Shown here: positions 35,817-46,729 of the stretch, piece after piece
Layout of the letters: the number at the start of each line of letters is the position of its first letter
Position numbering within the stretch: position 1 is the first letter of the stretch
NCBI RefSeq assembly: GCF_963678975.1
Contig: NC_089276.1
Span: forward strand, 1,302,001-1,366,000
Direction of reading: 5' to 3'
From: Dysidea avara
Taxonomy: Eukaryota; Porifera; Demospongiae; Dictyoceratida; Dysideidae
Length of the DNA: 64,000 nucleotides
Translations under genes and position numbers: made by a program
The notes under the pieces: generated by a model
Database searches by the model: none
What the model was told of the DNA's origin: nothing
The model's input: the letters and a program-made list of their open reading frames with translations, nothing else

Positions 35817-36445
35817 ACTGAAGCATGCATGGTACGTACTTCAGCTGTCTCCATTGTTCTTGCTATAATCTACATGTTAATAGCCAAAATGGGCTTAACT
35901 ATAGTACCAAAATAACCATTTAGTCCACATACCTTTTCTTGATGCAGCTGCAAAAAATAATTCGTTTTTGGTGTTTCTTTGCCACTAAATTTGATCGATT
36001 AGAGGGCTAGGAGTATAGCAGTTAGTACTGCAAATTCTTGTATTATTAAAGGTGACTTACCCAAATTGACAACTTAAACTGACTGAACTAGTGGCTCAAA
36101 AATCTCTGTATATACTTATACTACATCTCAATATTCTTGCATGATCATGCACATACTGTTGTGCAAATTTAATCTCGCAAGTTTCTACATGTATAATACT
36201 GAAGCATTTTACCTCGATTTTATACTTTTTTCGCTCTTCCAATTGAAACTATTATTGATTATTGGGTCTAATAAAGGTCATAGCTTAAAACTGATTCCAG
36301 AATTGGAATCCTTGTGGTTTATTTATCCTAAGAAGTGTATTGTGCACTACTGTATGCAGCATACCCCAATTTTAGATTGCACTAACAGCAATTTTAAATT
36401 TCGTGCCATAGCAAAAAAAAAAGCCAGGACTTTTGGTAGGGACCC

Positions 36446-36874
36446 ACCGATTATGCTGGCATAATAATGAACATAATAGGTACCTGAAAGCATTGAGCAT
36501 AATGCTAGCATAATAGGCGCAACACTTGTGCATTACCATAATTTCTTGCTTATCAAAATACATATCACAGAAAAAGATCGATATACTCTAATAGAACAGT
36601 CAGAGAAATCAGACAGCTGACTGTTCTATTAGAGTATATCGATCTTTTCTGTGACATGCATTTTGACAATCAAGGATTTAGAGTTTGTGCTTCAGCAACT
36701 TACTGTTTTCCCAAAAAAGTACAAATTTACTAGAAAACATGGGAACTGAGGTATAAATAACGAGCATAATTTGAGCATAATGGGTAAATATTGAGCATTA
36801 ATTTAAGCATAATAGGAAAAATTTTGAGCAGTGCAGCATAGCATAATAGGTAAAATAATGAGCATAATCGGCAG
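36446..36874. mobile_element. GAGCATAAT-rich TIR element nested in the fold-back
   Basis: ACCGATTATGC at 36446 faces GCATAATCGGCAGGT at 36874. GAGCATAAT words recur inside. GGGACC-type sequence of the host flanks both sides and the opposite arm is uninterrupted here, proving a later insertion. Its centre is a palindrome made of two dispersed motifs. Confidence 0.75.
36576..36644. repeat. Dispersed 26-bp motif, two inverted copies
   Basis: GATCGATATACTCTAATAGA (36576-36601) and its complement (36619-36644) form a palindrome with a 17-bp centre; complementarity extends into the flanking ACAGAAAAA/TTTTCTGT. Other copies: 6105-6130, 20401-20426, 21604-21621 (partial), 31126-31151, 37458-37483, 39767-39792, 49243-49268, 56455-56480, 61009-61034. 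Doublets with a second CTCTATTAG-type half at 6084, 31110, 39795 and 61037. Confidence 0.9.
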
Positions 36875-38445
36875 GTCCCTAACTTTTGGGAGGGACCTGG
36901 GAGCTAAATTTTCAATAAATTTATTTATTAATTTATTAATGCTTTACAGCACAAGTGCTGAAGGTTTGTAGGACACCTGGTCCTACAGCCTGCTCAAAGA
37001 CTTTAGCTACTTAAGGTGTGTTTGAAAAGTTGGAAATGACCCCAAGAAGTGAAATCAACCATCAAAACATGTTAGCTGAAGAGTGGTCACAGAATTGCCA
37101 TTTTTGACTGTACTATGAAATAGAATAGATGGCTACGCTATTCATCTATTTTTAATCAATCGAGTACCAGTAAATATTATTATGCCTTTTCATATGAATT
37201 GCAAATCTCTTATTGTACCAACATGCTTAATGATTCTGCCAGCGTATTAAGTTACAATTTGTACTGGTATATGTAATTGGTACAAAAAAAGCACCGATTA
37301 CCCAGATCCACCAATAGCCTGACTCAAACTCAAATGGGATAGTGCCAGGAGCAGTGGAGCAGGCCAAAGAGGGAGGGTCAGGCCAACTGTAAGTTGAAGA
37401 CCAAAAAGAAAAATGGTCACAACCTGCTGACAATAGCTGTATAACTATCCAGATCCTGACTGTTCTATTAGAGTATCTCAATCTTTTCTTGCAAACAGTG
37501 TCCCATAAAAGTGCCCCCTCCCCCCCCGTCTCCACCACCTATGGATAGTGCTAGTTATAGTGTTCTTTGCATGGGAGGATCAAAGTGCTGCCGTACACTG
37601 TATTTTTCATACTGTTTCAATTAGCTACATAATTGTACTGTATGGGTGATACAGTACAGTTATGTGGATAATTTGACAAGGAATGTTATGAAATCAACGC
37701 CATTCAGACAGTACGATTCATCATGTGTAAATCACTAAAACTAGCCAAACCAATCTTACCAGTTAGTTCTACAACTAGAAGAGGGACACTTACTGATCAC
37801 CAAAAATTGAAGCAGTTCGGGCATGTGAGATGAATGTTCCAACCAAGAAGACCAGGACTCGAAGTACAATATATACTGGTTAAAGCACCGCCGCGAGTAC
37901 AATAGCACGAGGGCATAGGCAAAAGTCTAATTCAGCACTCAGCTTTGCCTTGTGCTGTATTCAGTTCGAGACCACGCCAGAGTACTATTTTTTCATATTG
38001 CACGAGCATGGCGGTGCTTTAACTGGTTTAGTCGTCTTCATTCAGAACGTTCATTTAGACTTGAACCACGTTGGTTTTCAGCCATCAAGTGTCTATATAG
38101 TACTAGTTTGATCATAAAACAAACAGATAGCATCATTTTGGCTACTTCTGGTGATTTAAAATGTTGTGCACATGATCAACAGTTCTGTATTTTCCTTTCA
38201 GTGTTGCATGGAAATAATACGTTTGATCTTTGCCCATGCAAGTGCTTTAAAATTTAACACATAAAGCACTGCATATACTTGTGTGTACAAAAATACAGCA
38301 CTCAGGGGGTCAAATACAACATTTGGCTTCACCTCATGCTGTATTGGCCTCTCATCACATCCCCTCATGTGGTATTTTCCATACATACATGTGGCGGTGC
38401 TTTAACTATAACATACTGTTACAGTAACAGTGATTGGAGTAACTG

Positions 38446-38784
38446 TAATAGTGAAAGTTGCACTGTAAAACAAAGTCAAATAGCCACACAAGTTAAAGCT
38501 CCAGCATCCATAAGACTGGTAAGGCATGAGTGAAACAGAGATGTTGCCAGCATTCATGCAGATTCGAACCCTCTCATGTTTATTTGGGAAACTAGTCAAA
38601 CTCTTCCATTTGAAAAACTGAAATGCACATAGCAACACTTTTAATACCTGATTCACATTGCACTGTTTCTCATCCAGGTACAACACAACACAAAAGGTTG
38701 AATAAGCCATGCTGATCCTGGGCCAAGCGTATGACAAGATGAGGTGGGTTGACCATATTTAGGGACACTAACTCAGGTTAATTG
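38446..38784 (-). other. Uncertain exon-like frame
   Basis: The minus strand is open from 38737 to 38402 and includes KHERVRICMNAGNISVSLMP, which looks protein-like, but no family, splice sites or second copy support it. Confidence 0.2.
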
Positions 38785-39830
38785 ACAATCAAGACACACG
38801 GTAGTGTGTCGTGCGGCCCAAGAATCCGGCGCGCAACACCCGCGAGTATATTGACAGGAAGAAAGAAAACGCAATTTTCGCATCTCTGTAGCTCTGTGCT
38901 TTGATGAAACAAGACGATTTTTGCTGTGGAAATTCCCTCCAACTTCAGTACTCCACATTCCAAATTTGAGCGAAATCGCTTCAAGCGTTCCCAAGATATG
39001 CGACTTCAAAAATTGGCTTAGTTTCTTCGTTTTTTTTTTCTTCTTATTTTCCTTCCTCTTTTCGTATACTTACAAAAACTGCTATAAAACGCGAAAAATT
39101 TATCCGATTGCCTTGAAATTCGGCACACAGAAGGGAGGTATAAAGCCGCGTCTCTGTACCAACTTTGGCTGGAATACGATAAACAGGAAAAGAGTTATTA
39201 GCGATTATTCATGAAAAATAACACCAATATGTTGATTGTGGGCAGTCCAGTAATGTTGAGTCTCAGTTTGCCGTGGACTAAGAAAGTCCCGGTTTGTCCA
39301 GCACAGGCCATTTATGTGTTGGGGGTGGTAGGCAAGGGCAGTCCATCAAGCCCTGGAAAAAAAAATATATATATATATATAATATATATAAATAAATAAA
39401 TAAATAAAATATATGTTGATTGTTGTCACGCCTATAGGGTAAACCGCGTATGGGAAGAAGCTGAAAATCGGTGGGTGAATAGGTTAACTATTGAACCTCA
39501 AACATTTTGTGGTTTGAAAGAAATCGAGCTAAAAACCAGGAAGATACAACGAAAAAACCAACAGTGTGTAACAATTACGCAATCGAGATTAGCTAATAAA
39601 AAACGACTACTTGCCACGCCTACCAGATAAACCGCTTGGGGTAATGCTTTGAAAATTGCTTACAGATGGAGTAATCATCTTAGAAAGACTCTACAATGGT
39701 GTAGAAGAATCAGACTTAAAGCCACGGAGTTATAACACGAAATCCAACTTGGTGTAGCAAGTGCGAGATCGAGATACTCTAATAGAGCAGTCATCCTAAT
39801 AGAGCATTCACCCTGAAGAGAATTCAACTA
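38785..39830. repeat. Leader part of the leader-plus-satellite repeat, copy 1
   Basis: It begins near TCAAGACACACGGTAGTGTG and carries GAAAGAAAACGCAATTTTCG, TGTACCAACTTTGG, CACGCCTA.AGGGTAAACC and, at its 3' end, the dispersed motif doublet (39767-39809). The same blocks in the same order occur at 58847-61060. No coding potential. An AT-rich simple repeat sits at 39360-39410. Confidence 0.8.
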
Positions 39831-39860
39831 TTCAAGAGATCAGTTAGAAACAAGTAACCT

Positions 39861-40109
39861 CACTGTTAAAATGAAGAGTAACCACAACTCTCAAGGAGTT
39901 CCCAGTGTAGGGAGGATTTAACACCCCTGGAGAGTAACCATTACTCTAAAGGAGTAACTGGGGAGTAACACATGCTCTGAAGGTGGTGTCGCTTACTCTT
40001 CAGAGTAATAGTTATTCTCTTCAGAGTGTTGGCTACTCTCCATGGGATGTTAAATCCTCCCTACACTGGGAACTCTCAGAGTGGTGGTTACTCTTTATTT
40101 TTAACAGTG
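39861..40109. mobile_element. MITE inserted at the satellite edge
   Basis: CACTGTTAAAATGAAGAGTA at 39861 is inverted at 40109 with ~70-bp arms that share GGGAGGATTTAAC. The inside is rich in GAGTAAC words. Satellite monomers lie on both sides, so it inserted into the array. Confidence 0.8.
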
Positions 40110-42058
40110 CTGTATAGAGATCAGCTACAAACAAATCACCCTGTAGAGAGTTCAGCTACAAACAATTCACCCTGTAGAGAGATCAGCTAGAAGAAGTTAC
40201 CTTGTAGGGAGTTCAACTACGAAAAGAGATAGTTCAGCTAGAAGAAATCACCTTGTAGAGTTCAGCTACAAAGAAACCACCATGTAGAGAGTTCAGCTAC
40301 AAATAAATCGCCCTGTAGAGAGATCAGCTAGAAGAAGTTACCTTATAGAGAGTTCAGCTACAAAGAAACCATCATGTAGAGAATTCAGCCGCAAACAAAT
40401 CACCTGTAGAGAGTTCAGCTACAAACAAATCTCCCTGTAGAGAGATCAGCTACAAGAAGTTTCCTTGTAGAGAGTTCAGCTACAAACAAATCGCCCTGTA
40501 GAAAGATCAGCTAGAAGAAATCACCTTGTAGAGTTCAGCTACAAAGAAACCATCATGTGAGAGTTCAGCTACAAACAAATCGCCCTGTAGAGAGATCAGC
40601 TAGAAGAAGTTACCTTGTAGAGAGTTCAGCTACAAAGAAACCATCATGTAGAGAGTTCAGCTGAAAACAGATCACCTGTAGAGAGTTCAGCTACAAACAA
40701 ATCACCCTGTAGAAAGATCAGCAAGAAGAAATCACTTTGTAGAGAGTTCAGCTACAAAGAAACTATCATGTGAGAGTTCAGCTACAAACAAATCACCCTG
40801 TAGAGAGATCAGCTAGAAGAAGTTACCTTGTAGGGCAAAGAAACCATCATGTAGAGAGTTCAGCTACAAACAAATCTCCCTATAGAGAGATCAGCTAGAA
40901 GAAGTCACCTTGTAGAGAGTTCAGTTACAAAGAAACCACCATATAGGAAGATCAACTAGAAGAAGCCACCTTGTAGAGAGTTCAGTTACAAAGAAACCAC
41001 CATGTAGAGAATTCAGCTACAAACTACTGACACTGTAGATACATCAGCTAGAAGAAGTTACCTTGTAGAGAGTTCAGCTACAAAGAAACCATCATGTAGA
41101 TAGTTCAGCTACAAACAAATCACCCTGTAGAAAGATCAGCTATAGAAGAAATCACCTTGTAGGGAGTTCAGCTACAAAGAAACCATCATGTAGAGAATTC
41201 AGCTACAAACAAATCGTCCTGTAGAGAGATCAGCTAGAAGAAGTTACCTTATAGAGAGTTCAGCTACAAAGAAACCATCATGTAGAGAGTTCAGCTGCAA
41301 ACAAATCACCTGTAGAGTGTTCAGCTACAAACAAATCTCCCTGTAGAGAGATCAGCTAGAAGAAGTCACCTTGTAGGGAATTCAGTTACAAAGAAACCAC
41401 CATGTAGAGAATTCAGCTACAAACTAGTGACCCTGTAGATACATCAGCTAGAAGAAGTTACCTTGTAGAGAGTTCAGCTACAAAGAAACCATTCTGTAGA
41501 GAGCTCAGCTGCAAACAAATCACCTATACAGAATTCAGCTACAAACAAATCACCCTATAGAGAGATCAGCTAGAAGAAGTTACCTTGTAGATAGTTCAGC
41601 TACAAACAAATCATCCTGTAGAGAGATCAGCTAGAAGAAGTCACCTTGTAGAGAGTTCAGCTTCACAGAAACCACCATGTAGAGAGTTCAGCTGCAAACA
41701 AATCACCCTGTAGAAAATTCAGCTACAAACAAATCACCCTATAGAAAGATTAGTTAGAAGAAGTTACCTGGTAGAGAGTTCAGCTACAAAGAAACCATTC
41801 TGTAAAGAGCTCAGCTGCTAGCAAATAACCTGTACAGAATTCAGCTACAAACAAATCACCCTGTAGAGAGATCAGCTAGAAGAAGTTACCTTGTAGATAG
41901 TTCAGCTACAAAAAAAATCACCCTTTAGAGAGATCAGTTAGAAGAAATTACCTTGTAGATCGTTCAGTTACAAACAATTCACCCTGTAGAGAGATCAGTT
42001 AGAAGAAGTTACTTTGTAGAGTGTTCAGTTACAAAGAAATTACCATGGAGAGTTCTGT
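40110..42058 (+). repeat. ~31-bp satellite array 1
   Basis: Three alternating monomer types of 30-31 bp, each starting GTAGAGAG(T/A)TCAGCTA: one continues AAGAAACCATCAT, one AACAAATCACCCT, one GAAGAAGTTACCTT. The A-B-C order gives ~92-bp higher-order units. It decays at the right end near 42058. Not CRISPR: monomers abut and there are no unique spacers. Confidence 0.95.
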
Positions 42059-42188
42059 AATAAATATATGTATTACATATATAAAATGTACAATTACTGA
42101 TGAAATCAGAAATATTTAAAGTATTCAACATCTGTTTCACCTTTTCTTCTTCCTGTGGTAAAGAAAAAAAGATAGGTTTAAAAAACCT

Positions 42189-42213
42189 CAAAGCCGGCCA
42201 TAGGCCGGCTTTG
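42189..42213. repeat. GC-rich 11-bp stem hairpin
   Basis: CAAAGCCGGCC, loop ATA, GGCCGGCTTTG; the stem extends with one mismatch. It stands out in AT-rich DNA and lies ~130 bp after the satellite array. Confidence 0.85.
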
Positions 42214-42239
42214 GGGTATATAAATACAAAAAGAAGTGA

Positions 42240-42570
42240 AATCTAATCCAAAACAGCCAAACTGTAAAAAAAGGGTGCGGCCCCCAAAAAGGCTAGGGTG
42301 AAAAAAGATGTGAAATCCAAGGTGGCGGCTAAGAAATGGCTGTGATGGTAGGTTAATGGTAAAAATTTTAATAACAACAATTCAGGTGAATTTTGTGCCA
42401 AGACCATGCGGCACAAAAATTCACCTGAATTGTCGTTATTAAATTTTTTACCATTAACCTACCATCACAGCTATTTCTTGGCTGCCACCTTGGATTTCAC
42501 ATCTTTTTTCACCATAGCCTTTTTGGGGGCCGCACCCCTTTTTTACAGCTTGGCTGTTTTGGATTAGATA
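42240..42570. repeat. Hairpin element (MITE-like)
   Basis: Arms 42240-42400 and 42411-42570 are near-exact reverse complements (ATCTAATCCAAAACAGCCAA at one tip) around an 11-bp loop. GGGTGCGGCCCCCAAAAAGG lies in the arms. 42571-42842 shows nothing further. Confidence 0.9.
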
Positions 42571-42842
42571 GTCATTTGCTGGACCTTAATAAGTAATATT
42601 CTACAATGTGACTATGATAATATTAAACCATAGATACTATGCTAATTACATGGGATTGGAAGCTCCATTCATGCGCTGGCACTCCTCATTGTATTGGAAA
42701 TAATTAATTTGGCAAGTGTGTCATATACATTTGCTGCGTTGCTATGTTCTATTATAAGAAGTTGGAATTTGGCAGCTGTAAGTTTGTCAGCTAGATTTGT
42801 AACTACTACACTAAACCACTCTTAAATCACTTAGCTTCAACA

Positions 42843-43164
42843 TGAATACAGTAGTTGTCAGTAGGATGCTTAGAAGTACCCAAAAGATACCTGACTTCGT
42901 GCCTGGTTATCACTGAAAAGCTATGTAGAAAGAGTTCATGATCAGATGTACCAACACGTAGCACAAGCCATTTGGAATCGTCTCAACCCCAATATAACAG
43001 TAGGTTTAATTTATGTCTTCAAAGACATTGCAAGGGGTACACACAATGGTTTCATTGCATTGCCTGAGAACTTTGTATTACGAGACAATTTAGGTAGAAA
43101 TACTCATTCATATTATTTCATCCTATACACTTATCTTGTGTTCTTCATAGCCTTAGCAAAGTAG
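42843..43164 (+). pseudogene. Decayed unrecognised coding relic
   Basis: MNTVVVSRMLRST, VPDFVPGYH, then a stop and a 1-nt shift, then ERVHDQMYQHVAQAIWNRLN and GTHNGFIALPENFVLRDN (open 42946-43164). The composition is protein-like. I do not recognise it. Confidence 0.35.
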
Positions 43165-43309
43165 GCATCTAAAAAACCAGAGTTTAAACCTTTTGTAGCC
43201 CTCACTTACTGGAATGTAAATCCATGAATCTACAAGGAGTGCTTAGCCAGAATGCATGCATTCTATTGAGTCTGCGAACAGAGCTTCCAATCCTGCTAAT
43301 GTAGGGATT

Positions 43310-43810
43310 TTCTCATTAAACTGTTCTGTAATGCTATCATCCATCTCTTGTTTCAGTACTTATGTGTATTATCACTTGGAATTTTAAAGTTAATAATTTT
43401 TATTATACTAGTGCAATTATTTAATGTCATAAACTAAACCACTTTGTGTGTGCACTCAAAATTTGAGCATATAAACAAGTTCCCACTTTTAAAGATGATA
43501 CTTAAAACTTGTAAACAACAATTACGCACACAATGTTGCTGAGGTGCAATAATTCCTACCTGTATTTGAGGCATCCTTGTTGCTGGCAGAGTTTGTGTTT
43601 GTGATCGCTTTATATGAGACTGAGTATCAGGAGTTAGGTCACTAGTTGATTGAACATCCTACACAGAACCACAACATACACTTATTAGCTGATGACCACA
43701 CAATTAAAGAATCACCAGGTAATTGCTGCTGCCATGGGTTCAATAATTTACTTTTCTAATACCCCATTCACATTATCCCATTATGTTTTCAAACTGGATT
43801 ATTTATATTT
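43310..43810 (+). repeat. Paralogous segment preserving the empty hAT site
   Basis: It matches 4560-4890 and then 6755-6980 (GATCGCTTTATATGAGACTG, AAAGAATCACCAGGTAA) without the 1.86 kb element between them. 43811-44202 has no recognised feature. Confidence 0.8.
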
Positions 43811-44202
43811 AAACTCTGTTCACACTATTGTAGTACACATTAAATGCTTACCATTGAGTGTGGCATCAAATTAACATAGACAGGAGGTGGGTGACTTCCC
43901 TGATCATCCATTGACTTATGGAGCTGAAAAATCATTACATAAGCAGTGACGCATGAAAAATTACTAATCTATTGCACAACGAGTGGGATAGAGATACATA
44001 TGAATATTGTGAGTTCTTGGGCAGTAGCATAATGTGTAATAACATAGACTCTGGTTATTAGTATAATATTATAATTATTTGTGAAATTTACCATGCACAT
44101 GTGTCTTCTAAGAGATTGGGGCTGTAGTTTGTAGCCAGTTTTCCACTGAAAGTGTCAGGCGGGCAGGTAGACAAGCATAGGTCTCATGTAGACCAGACCA
44201 AC

Positions 44203-44215
44203 TTTGTGTGTGTGT

Positions 44216-44293
<78 letters not shown>

Positions 44294-44309
44294 ATGTGAG
44301 TATGTGTGT

Positions 44310-44340
<31 letters not shown>

Positions 44341-44345
44341 GGGGA
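44203..44345 (+). repeat. (GT)n plus poly-G tract
   Basis: About 110 bp of GT dinucleotide followed by ~20 G residues. Confidence 0.97.
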
Positions 44346-44356
44346 GGGAAGTGGTC

Positions 44357-44607
44357 TGGTACACTTGCAATAAAATTTCTGTGTAGCATTCTAGTTTCAT
44401 CTCAGACCTTGTGGTCCAGACTAGTAGCGTTCCACCAGCTCTATGGTGGGTGTTGATTGGCAAAGCCATTCACTACAGAGCAAAATGCTTTATAGTATAA
44501 TAGTTACAGCACCTAAAGCATAAGAAGAGAATGGCTTTGCCAATCAACACCCACTGTAGAGCTGGTGGAACGCTACACAGAAATTCTATTGCAAGTGTAC
44601 CAGTCCA
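44357..44607. repeat. Inverted repeat, ~75-110 bp arms
   Basis: TGGTACACTTGCAATA and AACACCCA-containing arm 44357-44470 is inverted at 44530-44607 (GAATGGCTTTGCCAATCAAC, CTGGTGGAACGCTACAC). The left arm carries ~40 bp extra. Confidence 0.8.
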
Positions 44608-45110
44608 CTTTTTCCTGCCCCCACACAAAATAAAAAAGTCAGTATGGTCTACGCGAGACTAAGGCAGATAAGCAGTAGAAAATCCCATTGAATAAAATTC
44701 TGTAGCAAATTGACAAAAGTGTTTTGGGTCTTTTTTGGGCTTGATTTTACCCGACCAATACTATCATGTTGTTTTGATAGAAAATTGAAGCAGACTTTTA
44801 TATCATGGGCCACACCCACACCATAGATATACTAAGCCCAGGTATCTGGGGTTAGTATATCTACGGCTGTTTTGATTTGCTTTAAAGGTAGCTGATTCTA
44901 CCTATATAACATTCATCTCTCATAGAGCTAGTCATACACTGAGCTAGTCATACACTACTTTATTTCAATTCAAAAGTGATGGGGAAATATTTATAGTGAA
45001 AACTTTTGTTACACTAAAATAACATGCACATACACAAAAAATTCAAATGGGAAGTGTTAAAGACTGAAAGTTCACTAATTGACTCCATGTACTTTTGCAT
45101 AAATTGACAC
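44608..45110. repeat. Old repeat related to 58100-58310
   Basis: CAGTAGAAAAT, GTTTTGGGTC, TTGGGCTT and GGGCCACACCCAC recur in the same order at 58100-58310. TAGATATACTAA/TTAGTATATCTA form a small palindrome near 44850. No gene seen. Confidence 0.55.
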
Positions 45111-45284
45111 AAGATAGCGTAAGTGACCGATTATCGAACGGTACCTATTATCGAACATAAAAATCACATAACGTATTAATATAATTAATTAATATTGATC
45201 ATAACACACGTACATACTGAAAACTACAACATACTACTACTTATTACCTAACTATATACTTATTACTACCTATACGTATTTAAC

Positions 45285-45808
45285 TTAACCAATGTCAAAG
45301 TCAGGAAATTCGTCCTCAGCAGTAAGCGAATACTGGCGGAGTATCATTTTTGCATTGTACCTCCACAAAGTCACAGACGGTTGCTGGAGAAGTTGGCGCC
45401 TAGCAAACTTTCGAGGTAAACCGTTTCTAACAGTTGATCTGTCAGCTATGGATCCTAAAATTGATAGGGCATATGGTGACCAAACACCAAAGGTCTCACA
45501 TACAAGAGGGATAAAATCTCCTCCATTATCATTCACAATGTCCTGGTATTGGTTGTCCTTAGCTATCTCACCAACAGCAGCGGCCACCCCAACCTGAGAA
45601 GAAGCAGAAGATATGACAGCAGACTGAGTGGTACTCCTGACGGAGAGATCAAAATAGGCAGGACGACCAAGATGAAAGTCAGGGTGGTATATGTCGCCAG
45701 GACGAGATCGGTCAGATGAATGCCTTGCTCCCTAAGAACACCAGGGTGATCTTGGAGCAAGGCATGGTGTACAACAGACACTAAAGAATTATTACGCTGG
45801 ATCCTCAA
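45285..45808 (-). pseudogene. LINE C-terminal fragment with nuclease-like motif
   Basis: IQRNNSLVSVVHHALLQDHP, then after a 1-nt deletion near 45710 DRSRPGDIY, GRPAYFDLSVRS, and LVCETFGVWSPYALSIL to the stop at 45285. The order 'RPGDI ... AYFDLSV ... ETFGVW' is the C-terminus of a LINE family. The RPGDI/FDLSV pair resembles the PD-(D/E)xK signature of restriction-like endonucleases. Confidence 0.6.
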
Positions 45809-46203
45809 CGTATTCGGAAGTTTACAATTATATTCTGCATACTCGTAAGGTGTTTATATGGAGAATTCCAATAGTGTAGCCTATTCTTACTGAGTATTCC
45901 ATCCTTTAGAGTTTATGTGTGGACATCACAACAGCCTTGATAGCTACTCATCACCACTGACGAAGAAATGAAGAAAAAGAACACAGAAATTGCCGTGAAA
46001 GAACTACAACTCGAGGGTGACTTTGGCGGCAGAATTGGCCGACTGTTCATCGTTTTTCTGAGTAAAAGATATATCCACGAAGACTGTACAGAAGGGGTTG
46101 CTGTAAGCAAGGATGATAAGACTGTGTTATTGTTTGTAATGTGCTGATTTTTTACTGTACGTATTTAACACTAAACGATTCGCCGTTGTAACTCACAAGT
46201 GAA

Positions 46204-46729
46204 CAGTGATGGGCAAGTTACTTTGTAAAAGTAACTAGTTACATGTTACATATTACTTGCAGCTGAACTATTTAGTTACAGTTACATATTACCAATAAAA
46301 TAAAGTAACTGTAATAATATTACATATTATATTATTTTGTGCCCACAGTCTTAAGCTGTCACGTTTGAAACTACCACCTTATCACGTGACACGATTGCGT
46401 TGTTGGACAATGTGCAAATCATGATTATAAGTAAGAAGCTGGTGTAAGAAGAAGCTCATTCAGTAGTCTTCATTACTTCGTTGTGGCTAGGCGTTACTCA
46501 GTGGATTACTAACAAGATTAGTAACTTCGTTACTTGTAGTAATAATATTATGTAATATTAGATTCGTTACAGTAACTATATTACTTAGGTAACGCGTTAC
46601 ATTTGTAAGTAAAGTAACTTGAGTTATATTACCTGTTTTTATAGCGTATTTCGTTATATTACTTAGTTACCACAAAAGTAATAATATTACGTAACGCGTT
46701 ACTTATGTAACGCGTTACTCCCAACACTG
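46204..46729 (+). mobile_element. hAT-type MITE copy 2, perfect 8-bp target duplication
   Basis: CAGTGATGGGCAAGTTAC at the start and GTTACTCCCAACACTG at the end; CAAGTGAA flanks both sides (46196-46203 and 46730-46737). Colinear with 17397-17908. Confidence 0.9.

Larger units (their letters stand above)
33755..37109. mobile_element. 3.3 kb fold-back element with inverted gene copies
   Basis: The ends (AAAAATGGCAATTC and inverted GAATTGCCATTTTT) continue inward as long arms, about 33755-35130 and 35135-37109, meeting at GAGGAGCATGAGTACT. The left duplication copy lacks the whole block (empty site near 1495), so it inserted after the duplication. Each arm carries the same gene fragment, on opposite strands, converging at the centre. 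The right arm has two later insertions: 36446-36874 and an AATTTATTAATG-containing tail at about 36905-37020. Confidence 0.85.

Noticed and set aside
38921-39214. Reading frames in the leader repeat (also 59018-59281 and 60298-60801)
   Set aside because: The frames are not shared between the two leader copies although the DNA is, so they are fortuitous.
40110-42058. CRISPR-like regularity of ~31-bp repeats
   Set aside because: Monomers are contiguous and mutually similar; there are no unique spacers, no cas genes, and the setting is eukaryotic. This is satellite DNA.
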